Assembly (NCBI GenBank): GCA_008973525.1
Contig: WACJ01000007.1
Location: 620,001-684,000, forward strand
Direction of reading: 5' to 3'
DNA: 64,000 nucleotides
Origin: Stenopsyche tienmushanensis
Taxonomy: Eukaryota; Arthropoda; Insecta; Trichoptera; Stenopsychidae
The notes beneath the pieces are model-generated. The model worked only from the letters and a program-made list of their open reading frames with translations. It ran no database searches and had not been told where the DNA came from. Below, piece by piece: positions 1 through 11,430 of this stretch (its first letter is position 1; every line of letters starts with the position of its first letter). The translations under genes were made by a program, and so were the position numbers.

Positions 1-660
1 TATACACAGGGGCTTGCCAAATTTGTAAGCCTTGGAAACTAAAGCATAAATATGTTTTTGTTGTTTTTTATTAATAACCTTTGACATCATCATAGTGCAA
101 CCACAAACAGTGCATTGAAGGACTAGGACCTCTTTAATATCCACTCACAGGAAGGGGTCAAATCTATTTCGTCTGCATTCATATCCTCGTTTACTCGATA
201 TTACATGTAGCATGATTTCCGATTTTCATTTTAAAGGTTCACCCTGCAGGCCACCCGGATGAATGTATCGAAAGGCGCTCTCATGATCGCCTTGATATGA
301 AATCTGAGGTTTTGTAAAAACTAAGCAGTTTTACTCGGAAAACAGTGAAAAACTACTCCAAATGATGCGGTTAATTTTAATGGAAAGAGCTTTCTTTGAC
401 ATGACATGACATGACAAAAGTAATGATCGCAAGTCTTGCTTAAAAATAAATTAAGATTCAACAAATTATAATTTTGTATATAAAGTGTTTTATTAAACTA
501 ATCCATTTATTTTTGTAAAATTAAATATAATAATTACATTTTATGATAGAAAAGTGGCCTTACGTAATGGATAATTACAGTCTTTCATTCATCAAATCGT
601 TGTATTACTCCGAAAGTATTGAATGGATAAGGTGAAGCTTACATGCTTAAAAGGAGTGAT
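1..660. other. AT-rich non-coding stretch with a GACAT microsatellite
   Basis: No credible exon or RNA gene is visible. The only ordered element is a short run of four GACAT units around 398-416. The rest is low-complexity AT-rich DNA typical of the window's background. Confidence 0.5.
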
Positions 661-790
661 CTATCTATAAGAGAATAGTGTCTTGGGGCATCCCGGCGCC
701 GTCTGAATTATACCCGATGACCGTCGATGACCGCAATAAAGGAGACTCCCGGAACCGATCTCAGGAATCAGCCCTGGGGGACTCACTATT
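661..790. other. GC-rich island, possible conserved non-coding element
   Basis: Composition jumps from the AT-rich flanks to a balanced, complex sequence. It contains two copies of GATGACCG, at 716-723 and 726-733, separated by two bases. TGACC is a nuclear-receptor-like half-site, but this reading is weak. No open frame or splice signal makes it an exon. After it, 791-1424 is AT-rich with nothing I can name. Confidence 0.3.
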
Positions 791-1424
791 TGTGATCATA
801 TCCCCCCCCGTTCTCATTTTAATGCTCTCGTATTTTTACCGACAAATTGATATGTGACTCGCGAATATCTTTCTTTGAGCTTTCTTTTATTATTACCAGC
901 CTTAAAATATACAAACAAAGACACTCGATGTTTACCGAATCATTTGTATCGTTTGATAATGCAAAGTGTGAAATGTTATGGCTTTGACGGAAACATCCTG
1001 TGCCGTTGTTCCATTGATAAAATCATTTAATTTCCTATGCCTTAATAAATATTTTGTATGAAGGGGTTTTTCTTGTGTTGCTTTCAGCAAACAAAATTTA
1101 ATGGATAAGTTCAAAAGGGAATTGCTTTTTTTGCTTTAAAATATTATGAATTTGTCTTGAAATATTAAATTTAAAAAAATAATCTTATTAAATAATGAAG
1201 TATGAAATAATGAGCATCCTCACAGATGATCCACGTAAGGATACGTTTGTTACTTAAAAGCTTTATTTGCATAAATATGGAATTTTTGTATGAATATTTT
1301 TTTTGTATTAAGATGAAACCAAATATTTTAGACCTAGAGGTAGTCAGAATAAAACAAATCTTTCGCCGATACGAGGGGATCCACCTCAGAGCATTGATAT
1401 CACTACACACAAGGGGAGGGTTTT

Positions 1425-1640
1425 ATGTCCGATAAAATAAATGTGATGGTTTCTCATCCCTTGCTCTTATGCTACGTCGGCTGGGTCCACCCTTGTCCCT
1501 GTCTACTACACTATTTTTTCATCCCTATCTTCCTTCAAGATGTCCCACACTCCTGTCTGATGGTGATCGTGATTACTCCTCCAGTGTCGGATTCACAAAA
1601 TCTACTAAAATGTATCACAATAGCGTCTATATCATTTTAA
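1425..1640. other. Pyrimidine-rich, moderately GC-rich segment
   Basis: Two overlapping plus-strand frames are open here (71 and 66 codons), which reflects few stops in a C/T-rich stretch and not a gene: the predicted peptides have no domain I recognise and no start context or splice border is evident. 1641-1837 is AT-rich filler. Confidence 0.25.
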
Positions 1641-1837
1641 GCGCGTTTTTATTAACAATAATATTTTAAATATTGATTCAATCATATTTTTTGTTTAAAA
1701 GTATTGAATATATATTTTTAAAAAATGTATTGGTTATGGTAAATTGAGATGTAATACTGAAGTGTCACAAAATTAATTTCTTTAGCTTTTGATTTTTTTT
1801 TAGATTATATCTGTGTAAATAAGGATAAGATAGATAG

Positions 1838-1975
1838 TAGGCATTCCGGCCCTGCATTTCCGGCGGGCAAGCCGGAAACGTATTACCCGCTAGCAATGAC
1901 CTCCGGCCGGACCGGATATTGATATATTTCATGTGATATAAATCGCGTCCCGGGAGCGCCACCAATAAATAAAGC
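1838..1975. promoter_or_regulatory. Island with a head-to-head ETS-like palindrome
   Basis: The sequence has an 8-bp perfect inverted repeat, TTTCCGGC at 1857-1864 and GCCGGAAA at 1871-1878, with a 6-base spacer. Each arm carries the ETS-family core (CCGGAA). A further TCCGGCCGGA palindrome follows around 1902-1911. ETS factors bind CCGGAA/T. Use as an enhancer or a promoter is inferred only from site clustering in a GC-rich island. Confidence 0.3.
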
Positions 1976-4356
1976 ACTTACGAATGCTGCTTTTTATACT
2001 GTATGTTTACATCTATTTATTTACATACTTACGTATAATTTACGATTTAAAAATATTGCCAAGGAAAAATATCATGTGCTGTTTTTTTTTGTTAAGTGTG
2101 CGAATTTTCTTTTAATAACGAACATCCGATGTTTTGGGCAAGTCTGCCATTTTTTTGCACAAGTCAAAACCGGTCTTACGCAAAGCATGACCAAATTAAA
2201 CGTATAGACGTACGAAAGAGCAGATTCAAAGTTCTTCTAGCAGACTTGAGTCAACAGGGTCGACCAGTTTCTTTAGAAATTGTGTACACAATCAAATTTA
2301 CAAAGAATTCAATGGTCATTAATCGAGGGTAAAATGACGATTTGAGAACGTGTTCTTCCTCGAGTCCTCAGGATGATACATTTTCTTTTTACTAATCTCT
2401 CTTTCGTTTTTATGACGACAATTCAAAGAGGAAGTACCTACCACCGCCATCTTTGACGAGTGAGTCCCCTTCGTACAGACCAAAACCACAAATATGCTCT
2501 ACACTTCGAAGAATATTTAAAAATTGGTTAGCAATTTTATTTTTTAATTTAAAACAGTTCAACGATAATGAAAAATACCAAATTTTTATTCATTTCGATG
2601 TAAGTCTTTTGCTTTTGCCTTGTGATCTTGATCTTAATTTTATTATATAAGTCTTTCATTATTAGTTTAACATATTGTTGATGATTCCAAAAAAGAATTT
2701 TTTCCTAAGATCCGGTTATGTAAACCGGCTTAAAAATCTGAGCTTAAACTATTTTTATTTATTTTAGTAATACTGGCAGCTTTACAAAACGACATAAAGT
2801 TAGTCCAAAACGAAGAGTATTTCCCCTGAAAATGCATCGGAAAATGAAGATTCAAATTGAGCAAAATCCATAATGAAGTACAAAAGTCATTTATTGTATA
2901 TAAATAATCAACCAGTAATATTCCTCGTATAATGAAAATCAAACTTTATTTAAGATTTTATAAACTTGAAAAACGTGCAAAATATCAAGACATAGTATAA
3001 AAAAAAGTGATAATATTGATATTTATGTACATAAACATAAATTTCTGAAAGTCAAAAATAAGTAATTCTGTGTTTGATGTAATGGAAATCCTTACAATTA
3101 TTTGGAGCAACAACTGACTATGGAAAAACAATGAACCGCTTTGGTCATGATTTGTACTGCAATTACTGCAAAATATTTTTATTATTTAAAATATTAAGAA
3201 GACTACAAAAATATAATAAAAAATAGCAGAAAATAGACAAGTCTTTAATAAGAATGTAATCTTAGTCCAAAAACGTGACTTGTTCATTACCAGATTCAAC
3301 GGCTTAATCTGAACTATTAATGGGATTATCAAATAATAAATTCTGATTCGTAAGATAATTCCCCTCCCCCTCCTCATTATATAGTTACCTTAAAATATGA
3401 AACATATCATTGATTTTTACAATTAAATTCTTCCAAATCATTGATCGTCACAACAAAAAATTATTGCGAAATTATTATGCGCTTTCAATGTCGCAGGATG
3501 CATTATTGATTGTAAATATTTTTTAGATTGTCTCCTATAACAAGTGCGTAATTTGTAATGCGGAATAAGCTGCTGGAAGTGTGTTATTAAGTACACATTC
3601 GAAGTGAATGGAATAGAATCGTGTTCCTGAAAAGCCAAACACATATTCTATAGAAGTGATTTATGGGGCGGTGCACGTCGTATCCACCAACTTTAAAGCC
3701 TACATTTGTTGTCCTGCGGAGTCCAAAATACCTGATGATGAAAGGGATCCATCGTCTTAGGCTTTGGGGTTTCATCTTATACACACGTGGATATTATACG
3801 CCCATGACATTGTTCCGAAATAGTTACGTGAGATTCTGTACATCATTATTATCGAGTTAAGAATTAAATACTATGAGAAAAATACAGAATAATGCACTAA
3901 ATATGTACAGAGTTTATTTATTAACATCAAATATAAAATGGAAAATTATCACACAGACTGCGGGTTGAATAATTTTTCTACGGAAGAAAAACACAAAAGG
4001 AGAACGTTTTTACGTGATTTTCGCATTTCATTCGTAATTTAAGACAAATTATATTATATATTTATATAAAAGCAAATACTGGATGATATAAAAATAGTAC
4101 GCTAATATTTTGAAATGTTTGTATTTAAAACCATTAGGTAAACAATTATTTATTAGTATCCAGTTAAATTAATGTAAAGTAACGCATTACAAGATAGTTA
4201 ATTCTATACGAAAAAATGTGTCATGTTTATGGAATTAAACTAAATATACGTTAATAATCCGCAATGTTTGCTCGAAAGAAAGTCTTACTATCGCATATAT
4301 TAAAGTTTTGAATTTGACCTTTTAATTTTATGTCAATGACGTGCACTCAATGCAAT
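1976..4356. other. Long AT-rich stretch, no gene seen
   Basis: Mostly AT-rich. The only longer frames are a 78-codon plus frame at 2096-2332 and overlapping short frames on both strands at 3438-3860. The latter segment has mixed composition and could be an old repeat or a weak island. None has a recognised domain, splice border or polyadenylation context. Confidence 0.4.
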
Positions 4357-4745
4357 GGAAGATGGAAAATCGCGGATATCAGTAGACATATTAAAAATAG
4401 TCGATTGCAGAGACGTCAACGTGAGGAGGCTGCGAATGAGATGTAATGCGAGGATGTGATGGGTAGGGCACCTCTTATGAATATTGTGTAGGAATGAAAC
4501 GTTCCCGGCATTCTTACCATGTCAGTGGTAAGCGGTACTGCAAATCGCTGAAAATTGAAGCACGTGTTATTGTGGTTGAGCCCGAGAAACCTCCGAGGAA
4601 ATCCATTGAGGTTCACGAAGCCTACAGAAGGAGCGGAATCGGAGCCAGGTGGATGGAGTCTGAGCCATTTAGCGCTGAATGGGCCGGTTTAAGAATAGCT
4701 GTATGGTTCGCGGTTAAGCCCCCGTGCATTATGATCGCTCGCTAG
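4357..4745 (+). other. Island with an 83-codon open frame, unrecognised
   Basis: A moderately GC-rich block holds an ATG-to-stop frame at 4494-4745 (83 codons). The peptide is rich in charged residues and has balanced, protein-like composition, unlike most shadow frames here. I cannot assign a family. A 7-bp hairpin, CTTACCA...TGGTAAG, lies inside the frame at 4513-4532. It could be a conserved non-coding element, a relic of an unidentified repeat, or part of an exon. No convincing acceptor or donor brackets the frame. Confidence 0.2.
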
Positions 4746-4782
4746 TCTTATTATCATAGTGCCGAGTGCCGCTGTACTCCTC

Positions 4783-4860
4783 GGCAGTATCACCAGTACC
4801 ACTACCAGTACCACCAGTCAGTACCGCCACTACCACCGCCAGCTGCACCCGCACAATGCA
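4783..4860. repeat. Imperfect ACCAGT/TACCAC-type short tandem repeat
   Basis: A run built from ACC, AGT and ACT triplets (units such as ACCAGTACC and ACTACC) with imperfect copies. It looks like a degenerate microsatellite at the edge of the 4357-4745 island. The island continues to about 4990 with mixed composition. Confidence 0.55.
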
Positions 4861-5029
4861 GAGCGACGTCTCCACTGAAACCTTCACCATTGTGCATATC
4901 CAATGCTCAGATTATGCATCGTCTCTTGCCTCCTGCCTGCTGCCTCTGCGTCATCACTTTGAGTGCTCTAATGCAATATGCCATCCAACCTCTCAAATAA
5001 CAAATATCATTTCAAATCGGGACTACAAC

Positions 5030-6600
5030 TAGCTTCTGAGAACGACAATCCAATCTCCTTAATGATTTCTCATACCGAGAACTTTCCCGAAACTCTCATA
5101 TTAGACGACTAAATGTTCATAATGACAAATTTACTTTATAAATAGTACAAATTTAAGTAAAATATCATAGCTAACATTATATCTATCTAGCTATCAATTA
5201 TTTTATAGCAATTTGGTGCAAATTAATAAGCTTCGAAACAAACTACTGCAATTATTATTAAGCTAATTAAATTTATTTTAAAAAACTTCTTGCACACAAA
5301 ATAAATTAATTTAATCAAAAAATAACAATTAAAATTGTATAAAGAATGAACAGAAGTCCTATAAATATTTTGCGATCAAATTTTTTCCCGACAAAGCGTA
5401 CTTTTATTGAACGTAAATATAAAGAAAGGTCGATGTTTTATTTAATCAAACCATATAACAAACGTCTATTTTTCGTCTAACAAAATAATGGACGTCACAA
5501 AAACTGAAACTCCAATTAGCAGTGGGTCGATAAGAGAGCGAGAAATAATCGTTTTTAGTCTCTCTATCTCCGTCATATACATCATAGACACGCTAGGCAA
5601 ATGCTCCCCGCCGCCTCAACAAGTAGCTATCCTATTTTATTTTATATTACACAAACACAGCTTTGTCTATTAATTAACAATTTCACTAAGAAAAGGAAAA
5701 GAGGAAGCTTTTATAACTAAAAATAATGATTGTTTATATTTAATCTGGCAATATTTTAAAAATTATATTTTTTGTTAAAAACATTTATATGGTATACATG
5801 AACTATTTTGCAAGTTCTTATTATTTCAAATTATACAGGTCGTTAACAAAAATTTTCAACGTTGTTTGAATTTATTAGGTTTGCAAATATAGTCTTACTT
5901 AATATAAAATACAGTAAGTATATGGTTAAACGTTTTTAGTTTCTTTTAAGTTAAACTTTTTTATTTTGAATTTGGCAAAAGATTTGAATCAATTTAATAG
6001 TACATAAAGATGTATAATATATAATTATATAACGCCATAAATGTGTTGTTTATTATTATTTAAACCCTGTTATTATAAAAGTTTTGAACTGTTTGATTGA
6101 TTTTCTGTTAAAATATCACAAAATACAATTCTGATATAACAGGGTCCATAAAGTTTCAATCGACTACGATATTTCCTCTCGTCTGCTCAACAAGTTTCTC
6201 CGCATTGTGTATTGTGCAACATGCACTCAATCAGACCTTAAATAACCGAAACAGAATTTCCATTTCATAGAGAGGATATTTAAATTTTCTGCTTTGTTTT
6301 TGAAAACATTGCAAATCGATTGATTAAAATTTTTAATACAGTCAATGAAATTAAAGGATAGATAATAAGTGTAATTAATTTATATTTAAAAATCTGACTA
6401 TTATTCATTGAATCAGGTTGGGAAATTTATATTGAACGATTATATGATTTCAATACATCAATAAGTATTGAAAATTCTAATCCTGTCTGAAAATTTTAAA
6501 TATTTTCTCAAAAAATAATAAACCTTTGGCTCGGCAGATCCCGTATTTGCAATGTCTTTAGGTGATAATAAAAATCAGTTTTAAAATAATGAGAAATTAA
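5030..6600. other. AT-rich stretch, nothing recognised
   Basis: Low-complexity AT-rich DNA with many in-frame stops on both strands. One short frame at 5488-5673 has no recognisable content. I see no repeat family or RNA structure here. Confidence 0.5.
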
Positions 6601-6960
6601 GCATGTGTTTGATGATGGATTTGTACAAAAATGACGGCAAACACTATGGCGTCGCGTCAGCAATAGCGGTCGGCGTGACGTGTCTTATTCAACAAGTAGC
6701 CTCACAACAATCGGGGCATTATCTGCCGACAAGAGCGAAATAAAAAGCAAAAGTCCATTGTTTGGCCACAGATCCAATAGTCAGCATGTTACGGTAGGTT
6801 AAGGTGGTGATGGAGGCCCGCGGATATTGTTCCGCTACCAACAAAGGACATTTGTGTAAAAATGTGTCCGACCCCAACAAAGGATTGATATCGTCCTGAA
6901 ACAATCACATCTCGTAATACCGACGAAGATGATCACACCCTCGTACACAGGAAGTGCATT
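6601..6960. promoter_or_regulatory. Island with a duplicated TCF/Sox-like site
   Basis: A complex, higher-GC block. The 11-mer CCAACAAAGGA occurs exactly twice, at 6838-6848 and 6874-6884. AACAAAGG resembles the TCF/LEF and Sox core (reverse CCTTTGTT), and an ATTGTT Sox-like core lies around 6757. No supported exon. Enhancer function is inference. 6961-7432 after it is AT-rich with only overlapping short frames. Confidence 0.3.
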
Positions 6961-7432
6961 TATGTAAGTCTATTCAAGGATGAAACGGACAATAGGTGTG
7001 CTTAGTGACATTTGAGTCAATTGTTAAAAAATATACTGTTCATACCATTTTATACGACAACTTGCGATCGAGCTCTAAAGCGAAATATAGGGCTGATTTA
7101 TGGAGTCTTAAAAAACTTATATTTTTTACTAACAAAATGTTTACATTTTGGCAGACTGATTTATTCATCACTATTCGGCTTTGGTCAATATTACGGTAAT
7201 CGTCGATGAAAATATTTTCCATTAGAAATCTAATAAATATTTGCTTTATTTCAACACCTATTTAGAAATATTAAAAAATAGAGGCGTATTATACAGCTTG
7301 TAATTTTAACAGAGCAAGATTGTACTTAATCATTTTTCTATTCGTACAGCTCAGTCTAGTCGAGCTTATCTCTGATCTGACCAAAACATCTATATATTGT
7401 ACTATAAAAAACGATGAAATAGAAATATATAT

Positions 7433-7615
7433 TTTTTTAAGTGGCTTTTAGCAATGCTTTTTATGAGACTTTTGCCACCCACTTTTACATGGTTTTTCAT
7501 AGCGAAATATATGCGTCTTAAAAATGTGGTTGCCAGTCACACCTTCTGTAGATTTGAACTCATGACAATTGAGTCACTAGTTCGACTGCTTAACCGCAGG
7601 ACTCTTGACAGTCAT
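7433..7615 (-). repeat. tRNA-Leu/Ser-like SINE, minus-strand copy
   Basis: Read on the minus strand, this segment aligns along nearly its whole length with the plus-strand copy at 47995-48190. The head starts with GCGGTTAAGC, resembling the D-arm/A-box region of class II tRNAs (Leu or Ser). A B-box-like GAGTTCAAATCTAC follows about 40-45 bases later. A family-specific body follows (GGTGTGACTGGCAA, then an ACATTTTTAA block). Spacing of A- and B-box-like motifs and a non-tRNA body fit a tRNA-derived SINE. The assignment to tRNA-Leu or Ser is by eye. Confidence 0.7.
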
Positions 7616-7689
7616 CATTCCTTTGAAAAAAACTAAATAGTGTAAAAACTACAACTCCTTAAAATAAATGTTATTTACGGAATAAAATA

Positions 7690-8395
7690 TTAGGTTGTCC
7701 CATAAGTTTCTTTCGCAAATGAACACAGACCTAATCATGGCCACGGTTGAAGAAAACCCGCGATATACTGTTCGCGAAATAGATATCATCCTTCCATAAT
7801 CATCTGACAAAATTGGGCTACATCAATCGTTCAAATGTCTGGCTTCCTCATGAACTGACTGACTCAAATAAACTTCAGCGTATTTCAACATGCGATCTTC
7901 TTCTCCAACGACATAATAGCCAAACTTTTTTGAAGAAACTTGTCACTGGAGATGACAATAAAAGATGCAATTGCCAGAAAACTGCCAGAATTAGCGAACA
8001 GACGAGGTGTTGTTTTTCATCACGATAACGCCAGGCCTCATGTGCCTTTGCTCGTCAGAAATAAATTATTATCATTTGACTGGGATGTTTTACCTCATCC
8101 TTTATACTCTCCGGACATTGGCCCTTCAGATTATTATTTATTTCTTTCATTGAAAAATTCTTTACGTGGTAAAAAAAAATATTTAAAAAAATGATATAAA
8201 AATGTACCTTGATCAATATTTTGCCAACAAACCTGGGAAATTTTGGCAAAAAGGTATTATGAGGCTTCCGGAAAGATGGAGTAAGGTAATAGAACAGAAT
8301 GGATCATGTATCATTTAATAAATTTTGATGTAATACAAATTATTGTTTATTTTTTTCTTTATATAAAAACGAAAGAAACTTTTGGGACATCCTAA
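7690..8395 (+). mobile_element. mariner element, internally deleted (copy 1)
   Basis: Inverted ends TTAGGTTGTCCCATAAGTTT at the left and their complement at the right (ending GGGACATCCTAA), flanked by TA at 7688-7689 and 8396-8397, the mariner target duplication. At 706 bp it is about half the usual 1.3 kb. Coding remnants include a helix-turn-helix tail, the HDNARPH motif and YSPDIGPSDYY. The last two catalytic aspartates are separated by 34 residues (DD34D). The first catalytic region is lost in a deletion after GTCACTGGAGATGA. It is a non-autonomous relic, probably of the irritans/cecropia side of the mariner family. Confidence 0.93.
7940..8194 (+). pseudogene. mariner transposase C-terminal fragment (84 codons)
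   Basis: This is the longest intact frame inside mariner copy 1. It carries the sequence ELANRRGVVFH, then HDNARPH with the second catalytic aspartate and YSPDIGPSDYY with the third, followed by the conserved LFLSLKNSL. The first aspartate (in the TGDE region) was removed by an internal deletion just upstream. The frame is shifted relative to the N-terminal remnant, so no functional transposase can be made. Confidence 0.85.
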
Positions 8396-8397
8396 TA

Positions 8398-8880
8398 CAT
8401 TTTTGAAAATTTGTAATTCCATGTATTTATACATACCAATTTAATATTTTTAAAGACATGTGTTGGTATAGAGGACTTTTTATCGGGATGGAGATTAGTT
8501 CTAACATATTTAGAATATTCTTGATTTATTACTTTAAACCAAATCAAACAAAATAACTTATTCTTACCAAAAAATATTTGACGTTTATTAAAACTTAAAA
8601 TAATGAATTAATTATAAACAACAAAAAAAGGCGTTTAAAAAGGTTTTGATAATTTCACGCATTATTTAGTAATTCATTATCATAGATATGCTTATTTAAT
8701 TAACTTGCCTCCTCTATAGAACTGTAGAACAAGATAGACATCATGTCATTCCAGTAGCTCATTTTAGTCGATAAAAATACGCGGAAACGAGGTTTTCTCG
8801 AGCTATGCTGTCCAGAATTTCAAGATGAAATAAATAAAACGTTGATAATGACAATGTAATCTGTAAACTTAAAATTGCTG
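8398..8880. other. AT-rich stretch, nothing recognised
   Basis: Sequence right of the mariner is AT-rich, with no frame, repeat or site I can support. Confidence 0.5.
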
Positions 8881-9070
8881 ATGAATATTCAATACTCGTT
8901 CATGTACGGTCTCCTGACGGGCGGCATTTGTTTGTATAATGTCTGTCGTTGACGTTGTGATCTTATCATTCCGGAGGATCTCATTCATCTCGGAAACGGG
9001 AACAACGTCGTTGCTTCTTCGACTGCGAAATTTTGCCAGACGCTTTGATGTCCAATTTCACAAAGCAGAA
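8881..9070. other. Moderate-GC island, possible non-coding element
   Basis: A complex segment of higher GC containing CGTTGACGTTGTGA and ATTCCGGAGGATC. It has stops in all frames. A conserved regulatory element is possible but unproven. 9071-10039 is AT-rich with no gene. Confidence 0.25.
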
Positions 9071-10039
9071 TAAAAACTGTTGTTATTCTTGAAAACTCAA
9101 AAACGATAGCACTTTTCGTCCTATTTTTAACGATTCTTGAATGCTGTGAACCTTCAAAAAACCTTTATATACGTCTATAGTTCTAAAATTGGGTCAATCT
9201 GATTAAAATAATCACTTTTAATTGCCTCTTGAGTATGCAGTAAATCATGCATGTTTTTATAAGCCGTAATTGTATAAATAGAACGACCCTCAAGCGTATT
9301 ATACATTTTTGTTCGACTTGTTTTCAAATGAGTTGGTTAACACATATTAACAACTTTTCCTTTTAAATAACCAAGGTTTTATGAAAAAGCATAACTGATG
9401 CATAGCTTAAAAAGTCTGTTTGATCCATGTTCATGTTTGTTGTATTATTTTTGATTTAATAAAATTTTACAACATGAATTGCACTTTTACGCATGAAAGT
9501 TTTTCAATATTGAAAAAGGATAACGCCAAATAAATATGAAAATTTGACTCCATACTCGAAACAATTTGTCGATTATTTGTCGTTGTGTAAATCAATATTG
9601 ACTACTGATTTTGGAATTTCTTAAAAAAAAGTTATTTATGCATAAATACAAGGTTCAATAATGAAAAACATCCATAAGGATTTAAATACATTTATTATTT
9701 ATGCACTGCGTTATTTCAAAAAGGGATAATGTCATAATATAAAAGTTATGTAGTAAAAAAAACTTGATATGTATTTAAACAGACTTTTCATCATTAAGAT
9801 ACTTTTTCACTTGTTTGCTTATAAATGTTTGCACTTATTGTCAATGTTTTTTTTTTCATACAAAATCGTTAATAAAACCGTCAATATTTATATTTTGCAA
9901 CACAGTTCTCTTGGTCAATAATTATCTTTCATTTTAATCTTATTTCAAGTCGGTTTCTTAGGCTATCAATAAATGTATTAATGAGTTTTTCCATGAAGTT
10001 TTCATATTTTTAGTACTTTTATTCGGATTTGAGAATTGG

Positions 10040-10440
10040 CGAAACTTTATAAGGTCGAGTTCTTGTTGTCAGAGCTCATACATATATGCTTATAGGAAAA
10101 CGCGATACATTACCTGAATTATGAGCAGCCAAATTTGGGGCGTCCCAAATACACTCTCATTGACACCGGAGCACAATATGAAAATTCTCCTTATAAAAAG
10201 GTGATAAGCGTCTCGTCACGGGGACAAAGGACCTGACGGCTGTACGGGAGATGAATGCCAACGAGGATTTGTATCGGCATAAAAGGGAAAATGTATATCG
10301 GCGGAGCAGGAAGAACGGAAAAGCAAAGGTTGTTAGGTCGTGTGACGTCAGAGTGCGAACAATAATGACTCAAAAAATTGTCGAAGTTATGTTGTTCGTG
10401 TTTAATAAGCCCTAAAAGGATCAAAGTAACACGCTGTTCG
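10040..10440. promoter_or_regulatory. Island with kappaB-like palindrome and CRE
   Basis: The sequence contains the palindrome TTTGGGGCGTCCCAAA at 10134-10149, whose core GGGGCGTCCC fits the Rel/NF-kappaB consensus GGGRNNYYCC. It also has a perfect CRE, TGACGTCA, at 10343-10350. A 77-codon minus frame across 10191-10424 has no recognised domain and looks incidental. The clustering suggests regulatory DNA. Confidence 0.3.
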
Positions 10441-10984
10441 AGTCGATGAAATACGCGTTGATAGGATATAAAACCTTTTAGGAATGGCCCTTGTTTGTTG
10501 ATTTGCGGTTAATAACGTAACTTTTTAAAATCAAATTCGAAAGTTAAGAGAAATTTTGTTTTCATTTAGAAAGAAAAATAAAGATACATATAATAAACCC
10601 GCGAAAAAACGATATGGATGTCGCTATTTAAAAGACGTTTGTATCTGGATATTTTTTATCGTAATATCCTTAATTCATAGGAAGCTTTACAAAATATCAT
10701 TCAATAAGTCCGTGGGATTTTTTTACGAAAGTACGAAAAAACAACTCCAAATGTGAAATAAAATCCTATGAATTTATTGAGTTGTTGTGTAAATGTTATT
10801 TGAATGATGTATTATGTCTATTTTGTATGTTGATCAGCTTTCTTACTAACGTATGATTATTTGTTTCATTAAAAATATCGATGTATCTTACAAATTTGGC
10901 AATTTTAAATGATTCAATCTAGTATAGACTACGTAAAAACTAAGATAATGGATTAATATATCTATTATATTTTGGCTAAAATAA
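10441..10984. other. AT-rich stretch, no gene seen
   Basis: Contains one lysine-rich 66-codon plus frame (10556-10756), which is what random AT-rich sequence yields. No domain is recognised. Confidence 0.4.
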
Positions 10985-11430
10985 TAAAAAGCGTATTCGT
11001 TTACGCTAACTTCCCTCTCCTTTATTTTGTTATTGACATATTAAAATATGACGGTGTCTAGTTTTAATTGTGTTCCAAACGATTAAACAATCTCTTTTTT
11101 CCTCCCACTGTGCATAGCTCGCCAACGGAGCTGGTAGTCCCGAGGGAAGCCGAAGGTCTTTCGAGAGGAAAAGTTCAAATATTAGTTTAATTAGGCGCGG
11201 CATATGTTTATGCCGCCCTCCCGATTTGACTGCAGTAATCCCATCCTGGATGGCTGGGGGCAAACGGTTTTCAATTGCTCGAATAATGAAATGCATTAAT
11301 ATTATATTAGCAGGTCGCGGGCAGTTCTCGCAGTGCAAACACGTTGCCGTTCACCCCGAAGGCGACGAGGGTGGAAGCAATAAGCAGTTTATCGTTATCG
11401 ACTGCCACGAGGGTGATCGTCACTATTTAC
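10985..11430. other. Large island with overlapping frames on both strands
   Basis: A minus frame of 102 codons (11030-11338) and a plus frame of 110 codons (11226-11558) overlap here. Neither resembles a known protein. The stretch around 11265-11315 mixes homeodomain-type ATTA cores with GC-rich flanks, as seen in arthropod conserved non-coding elements. Absence of stops on two strands reflects raised GC. An unrecognised exon is not excluded. Confidence 0.3.
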
